Assembly: GCA_027317185.1 (NCBI GenBank)
Contig: DAHVFB010000017.1
Location: forward strand, 1 to 41,167
DNA: 41,167 nt
Reading direction: 5' to 3'
Source: Deltaproteobacteria bacterium
Lineage (GTDB): Bacteria > Desulfobacterota > Binatia > Binatales > Binataceae
In this document: piece by piece, positions 1 through 8,111 of the stretch
Layout of the letters: each line of letters opens with the position of its first letter
Numbering within the stretch: the stretch's first letter is position 1
Notes under the pieces: model-generated
Databases searched by the model: none
Told to the model about the DNA's origin: nothing
What the model saw: only the letters and a program-made list of their open reading frames with translations
Translations under genes and position numbers: made by a program

Positions 1-645
1 ATGATCGATCAGTACGGCGCCGACGCCTTGCGCTTGTGGGAACTGTTCATGGGTCCGTTCGAGGAGCCGACCAATTGGAACGAAGACGGGGTGGCCGGCA
101 CCGTTCGCTATCTGACCCGCGTATGGACGATGGTCCGCCGCTACGTCGAGGCGGGATGCCCGGCCGGAGCGCCTGGGGCGGATACCGTTCGGCGCGCGCA
201 CAAGACGATTTCGACGCTCACCAATCACCTCGATCGAACGCGATTCAATACTGCGCTGGCGGCGCTCATGGATCAACTCAATTATTTGTCGAAGCTGACT
301 CCCGAGGCGGCCGGCCGCTTCGCGATCGAGACCTATGTGTTGATGCTCGCGCCGATGGCTCCCCATATCGCCGAGGAATTGTGGCGCGCGCTCGGTCACG
401 ATCGTTCGATTCATCTGGAATCATGGCCGGCCTTCGATCCGGAACTGGCCCGCGACGAGATGGTCACCGTGGTGGTGCAGATCAACGGCAAGGTGCGCGA
501 TCGTTTACAGGTCGGCGCGGGTACGGCGGAAGACGAGGTACGCGCGATGGCGCTGGCCAGCGATGCGGTCGTGCGCCATCTGAACGGCAAGCCGCCGCGC
601 AAGATCATCTACGTCCCGGACAAGCTGCTGAGCATCGTGGCGTAA
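1..645 (+). CDS. leuS: Leucyl-tRNA synthetase, C-terminal part (5' end outside window)
   Basis: This is the C-terminal third of leucyl-tRNA synthetase, which charges tRNA-Leu in the cytoplasm. The frame opens with the class I synthetase segment around IDQYGADALRLWELFMGP, which in complete LeuRS proteins lies just after the KMSKS loop, so the ATG at base 1 is almost certainly an internal methionine and the gene is cut by the window edge. The helical anticodon-binding domain follows (LAPMAPHIAEELW near residues 116-128), then the small C-terminal domain with VQINGKVRDR and the typical ending KIIYVPDKLLSIVA before TAA at 643-645. It converges on the minus-strand gene at 744-1434, with a terminator hairpin for that gene between them. 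Confidence 0.97.
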   Translation: MIDQYGADALRLWELFMGPFEEPTNWNEDGVAGTVRYLTRVWTMVRRYVEAGCPAGAPGADTVRRAHKTISTLTNHLDRTRFNTALAALMDQLNYLSKLTPEAAGRFAIETYVLMLAPMAPHIAEELWRALGHDRSIHLESWPAFDPELARDEMVTVVVQINGKVRDRLQVGAGTAEDEVRAMALASDAVVRHLNGKPPRKIIYVPDKLLSIVA

Positions 646-690
646 ACGCATTTGCGCCGAGGCCAAAAACGGCGGACAAGAAAATGCGCA

Positions 691-719
691 AAAAAAAGCC
701 CGGAGCAGATGCCCCGGGC
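691..719 (-). terminator. Rho-independent terminator of the minus-strand secreted-protein gene
   Basis: Read on the minus strand, GCCCGG (complement of 714-719) is followed by a loop of about 10 nt, then CCGGGC (complement of 698-703) and a run of seven T (complement of 691-697). This is a textbook intrinsic terminator placed 25 bases after the stop codon of the minus-strand gene ending at 744. On the plus strand the tract after the stem is not T-rich, so it is a weaker stop for leuS. Confidence 0.8.
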
Positions 720-743
720 CTTTGGATCAAAGACGCTTAGCAA

Positions 744-1434
744 TTAGTTCTTCGACAGGTTCCCGTTGATGGAGATTTCTCCGGTGCCGGGGATTGGAGT
801 CGTGCTACCGCCCGAGACGAAGATATTTGAAGTTGTGATATTGCCGGTGCCGGTTTCCGTAGCAAACGGACCCGTACCGCCCTCGACGACATAGGTCAGA
901 TTCGTTGAGTAATAAAGTGTCGATGTCGAGGTATTCAAGTCGGCCAAACAGAAGTTTCCGCCAAATGAGATGTTAACGGCCTTACCGTTTGCGGCGGTTA
1001 ATGTCCCGATGCCAAGTCCGCTGAGACAAGCTCCGTTGCTGCTCCCGAGGATAATCGTATAGCAGGCATCCAAGGTAGACTTGCCCAAGCCGGTGCCCTG
1101 CACCTGACCCGACATTTGAACGAAATCACAGTTACTGGAGGAACAGCTCGCAGTGATGGGGTTGTTCGCACATCCGCCGGCATCAAGCGATTCGGTTAAC
1201 CGCCCGTTTGCCGAGAATTTCGTGACTGGCTTGGGATTAGACGTGTTGGCATTAACCGCGTTTGAACCCGCCGCACCTCCCGATGATGCCGAGTTGAGTA
1301 GCTGATCCAGTGGTCCCGAGCCGCCGAACAAATCCACTGATCCCGCCCAACTGCTCGCTGCAACTGCAAAAAGCAGAAATGCAGCAGCAATGCCGGTAAA
1401 TCGTTTTTCGCGATAGCTTTGCGTACTGTTTCAT
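744..1434 (-). CDS. Secreted Ser/Thr/Gly/Asn-rich protein, signal peptide split by a frameshift
   Basis: I do not recognise the family. The body is about 200 residues rich in G, S, T and N with four to five cysteines, a composition typical of exported or surface proteins; it ends INGNLSKN at TAA 744-746. A strong Shine-Dalgarno (AAGGAGGG) precedes an ATG at 1434, which encodes MKQYAKLSRK. A run of five A (plus-strand T1404-1408) then puts the frame out by one. Removing one A gives KRFTGIAAAFLLFAVAASSWAG followed directly by SVDLFGG, a near-perfect Sec signal peptide joined to the body. As written, the body frame can only start at a GTG inside this segment (about 1337). Either the homopolymer is a sequencing error or the gene is phase-variable or newly broken. 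A terminator lies downstream and a palindrome lies in the leader. Confidence 0.7.
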
Positions 1435-1454
1435 TGATCCCTCCTTGTTCTGGC

Positions 1455-1477
1455 CATGCTGAATTGAATTCAGCATG
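1455..1477. promoter_or_regulatory. 23-bp perfect palindrome in the leader of the secreted-protein gene
   Basis: The arms CATGCTGAATT (1455-1465) and AATTCAGCATG (1467-1477) are exact inverted repeats around a single G at 1466. The site sits 21-43 bases upstream of the ATG at 1434 and just upstream of its Shine-Dalgarno. It could be an operator for a dimeric regulator or an mRNA leader hairpin; the sequence does not decide between them. The AT-rich stretch at 1480-1530 is the likely promoter zone. Confidence 0.5.
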
Positions 1478-1655
1478 CTTTTACACATACTTAAGAGATA
1501 TGAATGTTTATATATACTTTTGGCCATTTGCAACAGATTGCATTACTTTCTTTAGAGGCTTTTGTCATTTTGGCAAGGAACGCATTGCGCTTGCGCGCGT
1601 GACGTATCGATTCGACAGATACCACTGCGGTCGATGGAAAAGGTAAACTGTCGAA

Positions 1656-2426
1656 ATGCCTAACGAACTGCTCAGGATCACGCGTAATCGGAACTACGTC
1701 ATCTTCGCGCTCAACCGGCCCGAGAAGCGCAATTCGCTCAATGCCGCGATGATCGAGGCGTTCGATCGCGGCCTCGGCGAGGTCGAGACCGATCGCGAAG
1801 TGCGCGCGCTGCTGATTCGCGGCGAGGGGCGCGGCTTTTGTTCGGGAATCGATCTGGCCGAAGCGGCCGGTATGGAACGCGGCAACGATCCGTCGCCGCT
1901 CGAGCATCTGTTTCGCCGGCTTGAGCAACTGCCGATTCCAACCGTCGCGGCGATTCGCGGCGCGGCGATCGCCGGCGGACTGCAACTGGCGCTGCATTGC
2001 GATTTAAGAATCGCTTCCGACGACCTCCGGATGGGCATGACGCTGGGCAAAATCGGGCTGACGGTGCCGTTCGACTTCGCGCGCAAACTGATCGAGACGG
2101 TGGGCGCGCCCAACACCAATTACATCCTACTGACGTCCGATCTGCTCGATGCGCAGCGCGCGGTAGCGATGGGTCTGGTGCATGAAGTTGTCAGCAACGA
2201 AGACCTCGACCCCGCCGCCATCGCGATGGTCGAGAAGCTGGCCGGCAACGCCCCGCTGTCGATGCGCTCGCTCAAGCTGATCGTACGGCGATGCGTCCGC
2301 GACGCCTTTGACGCCGAGCACGGGGACCTCGAAGAATTTTCGGCCAAGGTGCGCAACAGCGCGGACTTCAGGGAAGGCGCGCGCGCGTTCGTGGAAAAGC
2401 GCAAGCCGGTCTGGCGCGGCGAATGA
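1656..2426 (+). CDS. Enoyl-CoA hydratase/isomerase (crotonase) family protein lacking both catalytic Glu
   Basis: A 256-residue crotonase-fold protein, the normal length for the family. The CoA-binding oxyanion-hole segments are clear: GRGFCSGIDL (about 58-67) and AAIRGAAIAGGLQLALHCD (about 98-116). Aligning with rat enoyl-CoA hydratase by eye, the first catalytic Glu (in GGCEL) is Gln110 here (GGLQL), and the second (in GQPE) is Leu130 (GMTLG). A standard hydratase reaction is therefore unlikely; crotonases with changed residues act as isomerases, hydrolases, decarboxylases or dehalogenases. The window has no adjoining beta-oxidation genes. Next to it on the opposite strand is tRNA-Arg. Confidence 0.9.
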   Translation: MPNELLRITRNRNYVIFALNRPEKRNSLNAAMIEAFDRGLGEVETDREVRALLIRGEGRGFCSGIDLAEAAGMERGNDPSPLEHLFRRLEQLPIPTVAAIRGAAIAGGLQLALHCDLRIASDDLRMGMTLGKIGLTVPFDFARKLIETVGAPNTNYILLTSDLLDAQRAVAMGLVHEVVSNEDLDPAAIAMVEKLAGNAPLSMRSLKLIVRRCVRDAFDAEHGDLEEFSAKVRNSADFREGARAFVEKRKPVWRGE

Positions 2427-2541
2427 CGGGCCGCGGGCGATTACCCGGCCGGCGCCGCGCTTACATCACGGATTTGCGTTCTTCAGAGCGGAATAGTTGG
2501 AGAGTGCATAGCTGGAGAGTGCCCGGACCCAGGTCGGAGCG

Positions 2542-2618
2542 TGGTGCGCCCGGAGGGATTTGAACCCCCAACCCTCGGATCCGAAGTCCGATGCTCTGTC
2601 CAGTTGAGCTACGGGCGC
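2542..2618 (-). tRNA. tRNA-Arg (anticodon TCG), CCA encoded
   Basis: On the minus strand the sequence begins GCGCCCGTAGCTCAACTGGA and folds as a full cloverleaf. The acceptor stem is GCGCCCG/CGGGCGC (2612-2618 with 2546-2552), the anticodon stem is TCGGA/TCCGA with loop CTTCGGA giving anticodon TCG, and the T loop is TTCAAAT. Discriminator A (2545) is followed by an encoded CCA (2544-2542). It reads CGA arginine codons. A protein-like frame over this site, with the VRPEGFEPPT pattern, is the well-known artefact of translating the antisense of a tRNA. Confidence 0.96.
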
Positions 2619-2787
2619 ACATGCCGTCGATTTTCTCAACAACTATGCATAGTAGAAAATGCCGGAGCCAATTTCGAGCTGAATCGCTGTCTCAACCTGT
2701 GCTCTTTCGGGCGCCCGATTTCTGCGATTGTCCTTAAGGCTAGCCACGGCGCCGTCTCCGCTCACCGGCTTACTTAAAAGCGCCGTT

Positions 2788-2808
2788 TGGCCGTCGCAGG
2801 GATTTGAA
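2788..2808 (-). repeat. tRNA 3'-end-like fragment (possible attachment-site scar)
   Basis: The minus strand reads TTCAAATCCCTGCGACGGCC then A, which looks like the T loop, T-stem 3' strand and acceptor 3' strand of a tRNA, but the bases before it do not pair as a T stem and no other tRNA part is present. A 3' fragment with foreign sequence on its 5' side is what integration of an island at a tRNA gene leaves at one end. The AT-richer oxygenase cluster begins 24 bases to the right. The match is short, I found no second copy in the window, and it could be chance or a decayed tRNA. Confidence 0.3.
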
Positions 2809-2831
2809 TTGGCGGCAACATAAAGTTGGCG

Positions 2832-4028
2832 TCATGGTTCAATCCCCGTCAGGCGCGCGCCGACATACTCAGCTACGACGCCGTGATGATGAATGATCAG
2901 GGCGTCCAGGCTCGGCGACAGCGTCATGAACGGCATCGCACCCGATCTTTGCGCGGCGTGGGTGCTTTCGATCGTGCTAAGATCTTCCCGAATCGCGTCT
3001 CTCATCGCCACCTTTGAATACTCCTGAGCAATTCTGACTGTGGGGCTCGTGGTACGCTGCTGATAGTACTTTACGTGCCAATCGGTGTGATCCACGTCCA
3101 CTGGCCAGAATTCATGGCACAGCATCCATCCGTCCCCCAGGAACAGATGAAAGTTCGGGAAAATGACGAATTCGTCGAATACCCAATTATCCCGCCGCTC
3201 AAAGTTCAATGACGCCCATCGCCGGGTTTTCAATTCGTTGGCATCGCCCGCGTTGAGGAAGGCTAAAGAGCTCAGCTCAAAGGCCATCGCCTCCGCAGGT
3301 TTCGGCTCATGATGCAGGTTTTGGTAATACGTGAGCTTACAATGCCTGCCCAGCGACTGCGCGGTGGGTACGATGGGATCACTGCGAAAATCAGGTATGG
3401 ATCGCCGATGGACGGCTAAAACGTGATAGGCCTCAATAAAGGCATCCTGAAAAGTCTTCCAGTTCGAAGCGAGCCTGGCGCTCCACCAGCCGCTCAACTC
3501 CATCTCGGCAAAAGGAAACCCGTCGAGTAGTCCGGCGACCGGCTGGAGATAGTCGCGCAAACTCTCTTCCGGTTCAATATTCAAGTGGACGAAAATGAAG
3601 CCCTCCCAGACTTCGATTGCGAGCGGGATCAAACTCAAATCCGCTTTATCGCAACCCCGGAACTCTTGCTCCAGTGGAATATTCACGAGCGCGCCCTCGG
3701 AGTTGTAGGTCCAGCCGTGAAATCCGCATGAAAACGCCTTCGCTGAACCGGCGGCCTGTTTGACCACACGATTTCCGCGATGCCGGCATATGTTGTGAAA
3801 TGCCCGCAGTACTCCATCGCGGCCTCGGCTTACGATCACCGAAGCTCCTAAGACGTCAATCTGCCTGACGAAGTAGTCACCTGGATTTGGTATGACTTCG
3901 ACCCGGCCTAGCTGAAACCATACGTGCTTGAAAAGTCTGCTACGCTCAGCCTCGAAATATCCAGATGAAATATTAGGTTCGATCGAAACCTGCCAAGGTT
4001 TTGCTGAAGGCGCAAATGCGTCGCTCAT
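2832..4028 (-). CDS. Rieske non-heme iron oxygenase alpha subunit (R1 of the three-oxygenase cluster)
   Basis: A 398-residue ring-hydroxylating-type oxygenase alpha subunit. The Rieske [2Fe-2S] ligands are Cys81/His83 in CRHRGN and Cys101/His104 in CGFHGW. The mononuclear iron site is His202/His207 in EAYHVLAVH, preceded by NWKTFQDAFIEAYH. The acidic residue bridging the two metal sites is Glu199, where naphthalene-dioxygenase-type enzymes have Asp. The ATG at 4028 has a good Shine-Dalgarno (GAGGAAAG). It is the last gene of the cluster, 60 bases after small protein sA. No beta subunit or reductase is adjacent. Enzymes of this kind perform hydroxylation, demethylation or dealkylation; the substrate cannot be read from the sequence. 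Confidence 0.94.
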   Translation of the reverse strand: MSDAFAPSAKPWQVSIEPNISSGYFEAERSRLFKHVWFQLGRVEVIPNPGDYFVRQIDVLGASVIVSRGRDGVLRAFHNICRHRGNRVVKQAAGSAKAFSCGFHGWTYNSEGALVNIPLEQEFRGCDKADLSLIPLAIEVWEGFIFVHLNIEPEESLRDYLQPVAGLLDGFPFAEMELSGWWSARLASNWKTFQDAFIEAYHVLAVHRRSIPDFRSDPIVPTAQSLGRHCKLTYYQNLHHEPKPAEAMAFELSSLAFLNAGDANELKTRRWASLNFERRDNWVFDEFVIFPNFHLFLGDGWMLCHEFWPVDVDHTDWHVKYYQQRTTSPTVRIAQEYSKVAMRDAIREDLSTIESTHAAQRSGAMPFMTLSPSLDALIIHHHGVVAEYVGARLTGIEP

Positions 4029-4088
4029 ATTGCTTTCCTCAATTACTTTTCTCCAGGTTCACGTCGCCGTTGCAAGGCGGCACGGAAA

Positions 4089-4430
4089 TCATGGAGTCAA
4101 AATAGTGAGGCGTTCAGCCTCGATCGCATCCGGCACGTCAGGTGAAGAATACACTTCCACCGCCGACGCTATCTCCATAAACGAAAAAGCCAGATTCAGT
4201 AAGCGGCATTCTCTCTGTGGCAATTCCTGCAGGTTGAAACCGTTCAAGTGCTTCGAGACTTCTGGCATCCGCTGAAGCATCGCATCGTAAAACCTTCGAA
4301 TCTCATGCATCGAGGATGAGCGCCGCTTTCGGTTCCTTTCCTGCTCGCTCGCGAGCGACCACGCGGATACAAATCGTTCAAGCTCTTTAAAGTTTTCGGG
4401 CAACTCCTCGATCTGCTCGGTTTCGCTCAT
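4089..4430 (-). CDS. Small Rieske-associated protein sA (113 aa, uncharacterised family)
   Basis: A hydrophilic, predicted mostly helical protein with no signal peptide or membrane segment. It is plainly related to the proteins at 4504-4836 and 8112-8456. The shared pattern is LPxxFxxL near the start, ER(x)2KR, FYDAxLxRM, a leucine-rich stretch before (S/A)FxExAxAVE, and a final V-x-DA. I chose the ATG at 4430 because it has a Shine-Dalgarno (GAGGA) five bases upstream and gives a length matching the paralogues; an in-frame ATG at 4442 is possible. It lies between sB and R1 in one transcription unit. Function unknown; partner, assembly factor or regulatory subunit of the oxygenase is inference. 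It is not a SnoaL-fold beta subunit. Confidence 0.82.
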   Translation of the reverse strand: MSETEQIEELPENFKELERFVSAWSLASEQERNRKRRSSSMHEIRRFYDAMLQRMPEVSKHLNGFNLQELPQRECRLLNLAFSFMEIASAVEVYSSPDVPDAIEAERLTILTP

Positions 4431-4503
4431 GCGTTTCCTCATCTTCTGGAACTACTTGCGTTAACTTTTCGCTCCAAACACCACTCCTCGCATCCCACTG
4501 TCA

Positions 4504-4836
4504 TCATTGAAATCGGCTCTTGATCTGCAGAAAGCGCGACGGTGGAAAGCTATCGATTACTCCAGGTTGTCCGTACTTTTCTACCGCATGAGCGACTTCG
4601 GCGAAGCTTAGCGCCAAATGAAGCAACCTATAATCCGCATCCGACCACGCCGATGCTGGAATCTTGTTCAAGTACTCCAGTATTTCGCCGACGCGCGGAA
4701 GCACGGCGTCATAAAACTCCCTCAAATCCTTAAAATCGCTTTCCAGCCGTTTGCGCCATCGCTCATTCTGCGACTGGATGGCCCAATTCCGAGCCCACCC
4801 TTCCAACTCACCAAATTGTTCAGGTAAATCAACCAT
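4504..4836 (-). CDS. Small Rieske-associated protein sB (110 aa, uncharacterised family)
   Basis: Paralogue of sA and sC: LPEQFGELEGWARNWA, ERWRKR, FYDAVLPRVGEILEYL, LLHLALSFAEVAHAVEKYG and V-I-D near the C-terminus line up without gaps. It starts at ATG 4836, nine bases after the TAA of oxygenase R2 (4846-4848), so it is very likely co-translated with R2. The conserved charged ER/KR pair followed by FY-A-LP suggests an amphipathic helical bundle that binds a partner protein. No catalytic or metal-binding motif is evident. Spacing and order tie it to R2 in the same way sC is tied to R3. Confidence 0.82.
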   Translation of the reverse strand: MVDLPEQFGELEGWARNWAIQSQNERWRKRLESDFKDLREFYDAVLPRVGEILEYLNKIPASAWSDADYRLLHLALSFAEVAHAVEKYGQPGVIDSFPPSRFLQIKSRFQ

Positions 4837-4845
4837 GGCGATAGC

Positions 4846-6081
4846 TTATTGTTTGTGGAGCAGCCGCGGCCGCGCCGAGTTGCCGCCTTTTCTGACATAA
4901 CCTTCGACGACATTGTACATATGACGAATCAGCAATTCCTGATCATGCAACATGAACGACCGTTTCCCTCCTGAGCCAATGGCCTCCTGAGCATGCTCAA
5001 GGGTAATTGCATCCTCTAGCAAGATGTCTCGTAGCTGCGTGTCACTATATTGCTGATTGAACATTTGGCCGGCGTTCATTGCCGGTGCATGATAATTAGT
5101 CACGACCCACGCGGTCCGATCGACTGCAATTGGCCAGAACTGGTGAGTGAAATAGGTTTCCGCGCTGATCCCCATCACACAGTTAGGAAATATATGATGT
5201 GCATCGAACGCCCAGGCCGGCAGTCTCCCGGGATTTATACCCGCCTGCTCCTGACCTATATTGCCTTTCGTTGCGCTGGGACCGAACTGATAAGCCAATG
5301 CCTCAGTGGGAGTCGGACAATACTTGGGATTGCCGTATACCGACATCGTACGGTGTCTATCATAAACCTGAGCCCAACCGCAGTGGCAAAAGGGATTCTC
5401 CGGCCCTGTCAATGAATCGCCCAAAGACCTTTTATGAAGGAATCTGACATGGTAGGTCTCCTGGAACGCATCTATTGCGGTCTTCCAATTCACACGTAAC
5501 TCCGCCGTGAACCTCGACCATGCGCTATATTTGGCGAAGGGGAAACCCTTAAGCTGGTCCCCGACTTCAGCCAGATAATCGCTGAGGCTCTCGGCGCCCG
5601 CAGCATCAAAATTGATGAACACAAAACCACCCCAGATATCCGCCCGGATCGGAGTCAGTCCTAGCTGCCCGCGGTCGAGCTCGAAAAAACCGCCCGCATC
5701 AGGAACCGAGGCAAGGGTGCCGTCACTTCTGTATGCCCATCCGTGATAACGACACGCGAAGGCTTTTGAGCTTCCCTTCGACTCCCATACAACCTTGTTT
5801 CCACGGTGGGAGCATAAATTGTAGAACGCGCGCACTTTGCCGTCATCGCCTCGAACTATCAATACGGAGGCTTTGTTCGAGGGAACATAAAATGTCACAA
5901 AGTCGTTTGCCTGTGGAAGTTCTTCTTCGCGACAGACATTCAGCCACACCTTGGAAAAAATCGACGATTTTTCCCGCTCGAAATACTCGGCCGAGTAATA
6001 CGGCTCCGCCGAAATCGGTCCAATGCCGAGTTCTGGATAATTCGTCGTCCCAAAATTGCGGTTTTCTTCGTCAGTTCTCAT
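4846..6081 (-). CDS. Rieske non-heme iron oxygenase alpha subunit (R2)
   Basis: A 411-residue oxygenase alpha subunit counted from ATG 6081 (MRTDEENRNF). The frame extends to a TTG at 6111, but the Shine-Dalgarno-like GGAGGT lies inside that extension, 15 bases before the ATG. Rieske ligands are Cys90/His92 (CSHRGN) and Cys110/His113 (CRYHGW). The iron ligands are His211/His216 in ETYHVRFLH, with Glu208 as the bridging carboxylate. The central NWKTAIDAFQETYH segment and a long, aromatic-rich C-terminal domain (HHIFPN, HQFWP) match R1 and R3. It sits just upstream of sB. The protein is soluble with no signal peptide. Substrate unknown. Confidence 0.94.
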   Translation of the reverse strand: MRTDEENRNFGTTNYPELGIGPISAEPYYSAEYFEREKSSIFSKVWLNVCREEELPQANDFVTFYVPSNKASVLIVRGDDGKVRAFYNLCSHRGNKVVWESKGSSKAFACRYHGWAYRSDGTLASVPDAGGFFELDRGQLGLTPIRADIWGGFVFINFDAAGAESLSDYLAEVGDQLKGFPFAKYSAWSRFTAELRVNWKTAIDAFQETYHVRFLHKRSLGDSLTGPENPFCHCGWAQVYDRHRTMSVYGNPKYCPTPTEALAYQFGPSATKGNIGQEQAGINPGRLPAWAFDAHHIFPNCVMGISAETYFTHQFWPIAVDRTAWVVTNYHAPAMNAGQMFNQQYSDTQLRDILLEDAITLEHAQEAIGSGGKRSFMLHDQELLIRHMYNVVEGYVRKGGNSARPRLLHKQ

Positions 6082-6172
6082 CGTCTTTGTTCTTTCACCT
6101 CCGGCGTTCAAGCAAGAATAACGATACCTGCCACTGACTCCGTACTGGACTCACACACCCCCGCTCGCGTCT

Positions 6173-8002
6173 TCACTGCCCTCGAGACTTGTTCAATCGA
6201 ATGCGTACAGCATAATTCGGCGCAAGATCGCCAACCTTATTTGCATAGCTCGTCCAAAGATCTCCGGTACGATCATCGAAAGCGATTTGACGCAAAAATG
6301 CTCCGTGACGCGGAAGCCTATACAAAATAAACTGTTTGCTATGCGGATCGAAGCTGTATAACCCGTCATTATTAGTATCGGCGAGCCACACCACCCCGCG
6401 TACCGGGTCAAGTCGCGCCGCATAGGGGCCACTCGCACGATCGGGCAGATCGTAGAGATGGTGATAATCGGAGTTGGTATCGTACTCTAAAAGCTGCCCT
6501 GTTCCAGCCAAGTTCACCCACATCATTCCGTGCTGATCGATCGTCGGCCGCTTCGGTCCGCTGGCTTGTGGAAGCTGAAGCAGTCGATCCACTTTATGAG
6601 TGGTCAAGTTAAGCCGACCGATAGTATTGGCCCCGAACTGAGCAAACCAGATGAATTCGCGATCTGGCGTCATCACGGCGCCATACGGCGCTTCCATTTC
6701 CTTAAGACCATCCTTACGCGGCGGCAGTGGATATTCGACGGCCCGGTGGGTCTTGGGATCTAACGCGGCCAAATAATTATGAGTAATGTCAGTCAGCCAT
6801 ACCTGGCCATGAGCATCGAACGCCACCTGTCCATGCCAATCCAGAATAAAATCGTGGGTCGCATGGTTTTTGGGCAATACGTGCGCATAAAATGTCCAAT
6901 GTCCCGATCGCGGATTGAACATCCCACATCCATCGATAGCTTCCAGGGTAACCCATAAGTTTCCTTTGGCATCGCTATTGATAGTATGCGGGTATGTGGG
7001 CCCACCGAATGGAATAGGCAAGTATTCGGTATGACCGTTGGTGGGGTCCAGTTTGACCAAGCGGTTGAGGCTGAAATCCACAACCCAAACAAATGGCGAT
7101 ACTGTTGACGTTCCGACTTCACGGTACCAGGAATCCGGATTCGGCTTCAGTGCATATTCCCAGATCGTTACCCCGTCGCCGCCTTCCTTCTCTTCGTGAA
7201 ACTTGGCGACGGGAAAGTTGTCGAAGTTGTAAGGCATTGCACCGGTCACGAAAGGCAGTATGAGGTTGAGTATGCGATCGGTGAAGAAGTAATCGCTCAA
7301 GTTATGACTGCCCTGTGTAAGCCCACCGATCATGCTCTGACTATTGGCGCCTCCAAACTTATTATTGTAAAGCCGCATCGTCTGTAGCATGGCCTTCCAG
7401 CCCGCTAACCGTTCTTGCGGGGCCAATCGTGCTATGGAGGAAGCGAACTTCTCCGATGATGCCCAGGGCATCTGATGGCAACCGACGGCACACTGCTTAA
7501 TCATTTCATTGTGCGCCAAGCCATTCGACCCGCCAGCCGCCGGGACCCATGCAGACGCCGGGACCTGATCAGCAATGTTGCTGACTTTTTTCATCGTGAT
7601 GGAAAAAGCTATTTTCCCAGCAGTTCGTGAGCGGCCTATTTTGGTTGTGATGAAACCGATCTTGCGACAGTTGAGTGTCAGGGCCGCAATATCTGCATCG
7701 CCTTCAACAGCGGGGAATTGAAATCTCCCTTTATCATCGCTGAACACGGTGACCGTTGATGCCCTCAAGTCAGGGCCTTGAATGGTAACCATCACATGAT
7801 CAACAGGCGCTTTAGCTTCTGTGCGGACCGTCCCGGCCGGAATAACCTCACTGGCCTGACCGTTTCCCGTGATCGTTTCACGAGCGCCGATGTTCGACGT
7901 TATTCCAGCAATCGCCACTAACAAACTGAACCACAAAATCGTCGTCGCACGCGCTTTCTCGCCCGAACCAATCAGCATTTTAATCGCCCCTCGCAAATTC
8001 AT
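6173..8002 (-). CDS. Exported protein: regulatory-like beta-sandwich, heme-like CX3CH motif, streptogramin-lyase-type beta-propeller
   Basis: Counted from ATG 8002 this is 609 residues; the frame stays open to 8212 but the upstream part overlaps sC and has no coding character. The N-terminus has a Sec signal peptide (TILWFSLLVAIAGITSNIGA, about 21-40). Residues about 65-140 look like a carboxypeptidase-regulatory or CNA-B beta-sandwich (VTIQGPDLRAS, DDKGRFQF). Residues 171-176 are CAVGCH, a heme-c-like motif with three instead of two residues between the cysteines. From about 240 to the end, repeated WVVDF, NLWVT, QVWLTD, FIWFAQ, MMWVN and VVWLAD blades form a Vgb/SMP-30-like propeller. It lies between the R3/sC and R2/sB pairs in the same direction. 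A periplasmic electron-transfer or substrate-binding role is inference; the family also contains lyases. Confidence 0.85.
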   Translation of the reverse strand: MNLRGAIKMLIGSGEKARATTILWFSLLVAIAGITSNIGARETITGNGQASEVIPAGTVRTEAKAPVDHVMVTIQGPDLRASTVTVFSDDKGRFQFPAVEGDADIAALTLNCRKIGFITTKIGRSRTAGKIAFSITMKKVSNIADQVPASAWVPAAGGSNGLAHNEMIKQCAVGCHQMPWASSEKFASSIARLAPQERLAGWKAMLQTMRLYNNKFGGANSQSMIGGLTQGSHNLSDYFFTDRILNLILPFVTGAMPYNFDNFPVAKFHEEKEGGDGVTIWEYALKPNPDSWYREVGTSTVSPFVWVVDFSLNRLVKLDPTNGHTEYLPIPFGGPTYPHTINSDAKGNLWVTLEAIDGCGMFNPRSGHWTFYAHVLPKNHATHDFILDWHGQVAFDAHGQVWLTDITHNYLAALDPKTHRAVEYPLPPRKDGLKEMEAPYGAVMTPDREFIWFAQFGANTIGRLNLTTHKVDRLLQLPQASGPKRPTIDQHGMMWVNLAGTGQLLEYDTNSDYHHLYDLPDRASGPYAARLDPVRGVVWLADTNNDGLYSFDPHSKQFILYRLPRHGAFLRQIAFDDRTGDLWTSYANKVGDLAPNYAVRIRLNKSRGQ

Positions 8003-8111
8003 GCCGCGCCTTGATTCAAATAATTCCGCATTGGTAGTCGAAGACGCGTCGAGGCTCCTTAAACGTAGCCACCAGTCCCCTCGCGCCAAACTAAGTCTTC
8101 GGTGGTTTCGT

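Noticed and set aside
2541-2777. A 78-codon plus-strand frame beginning VRPEGFEPPT
   Set aside because: This is the known false protein created by the antisense of a tRNA gene; it lies over tRNA-Arg.
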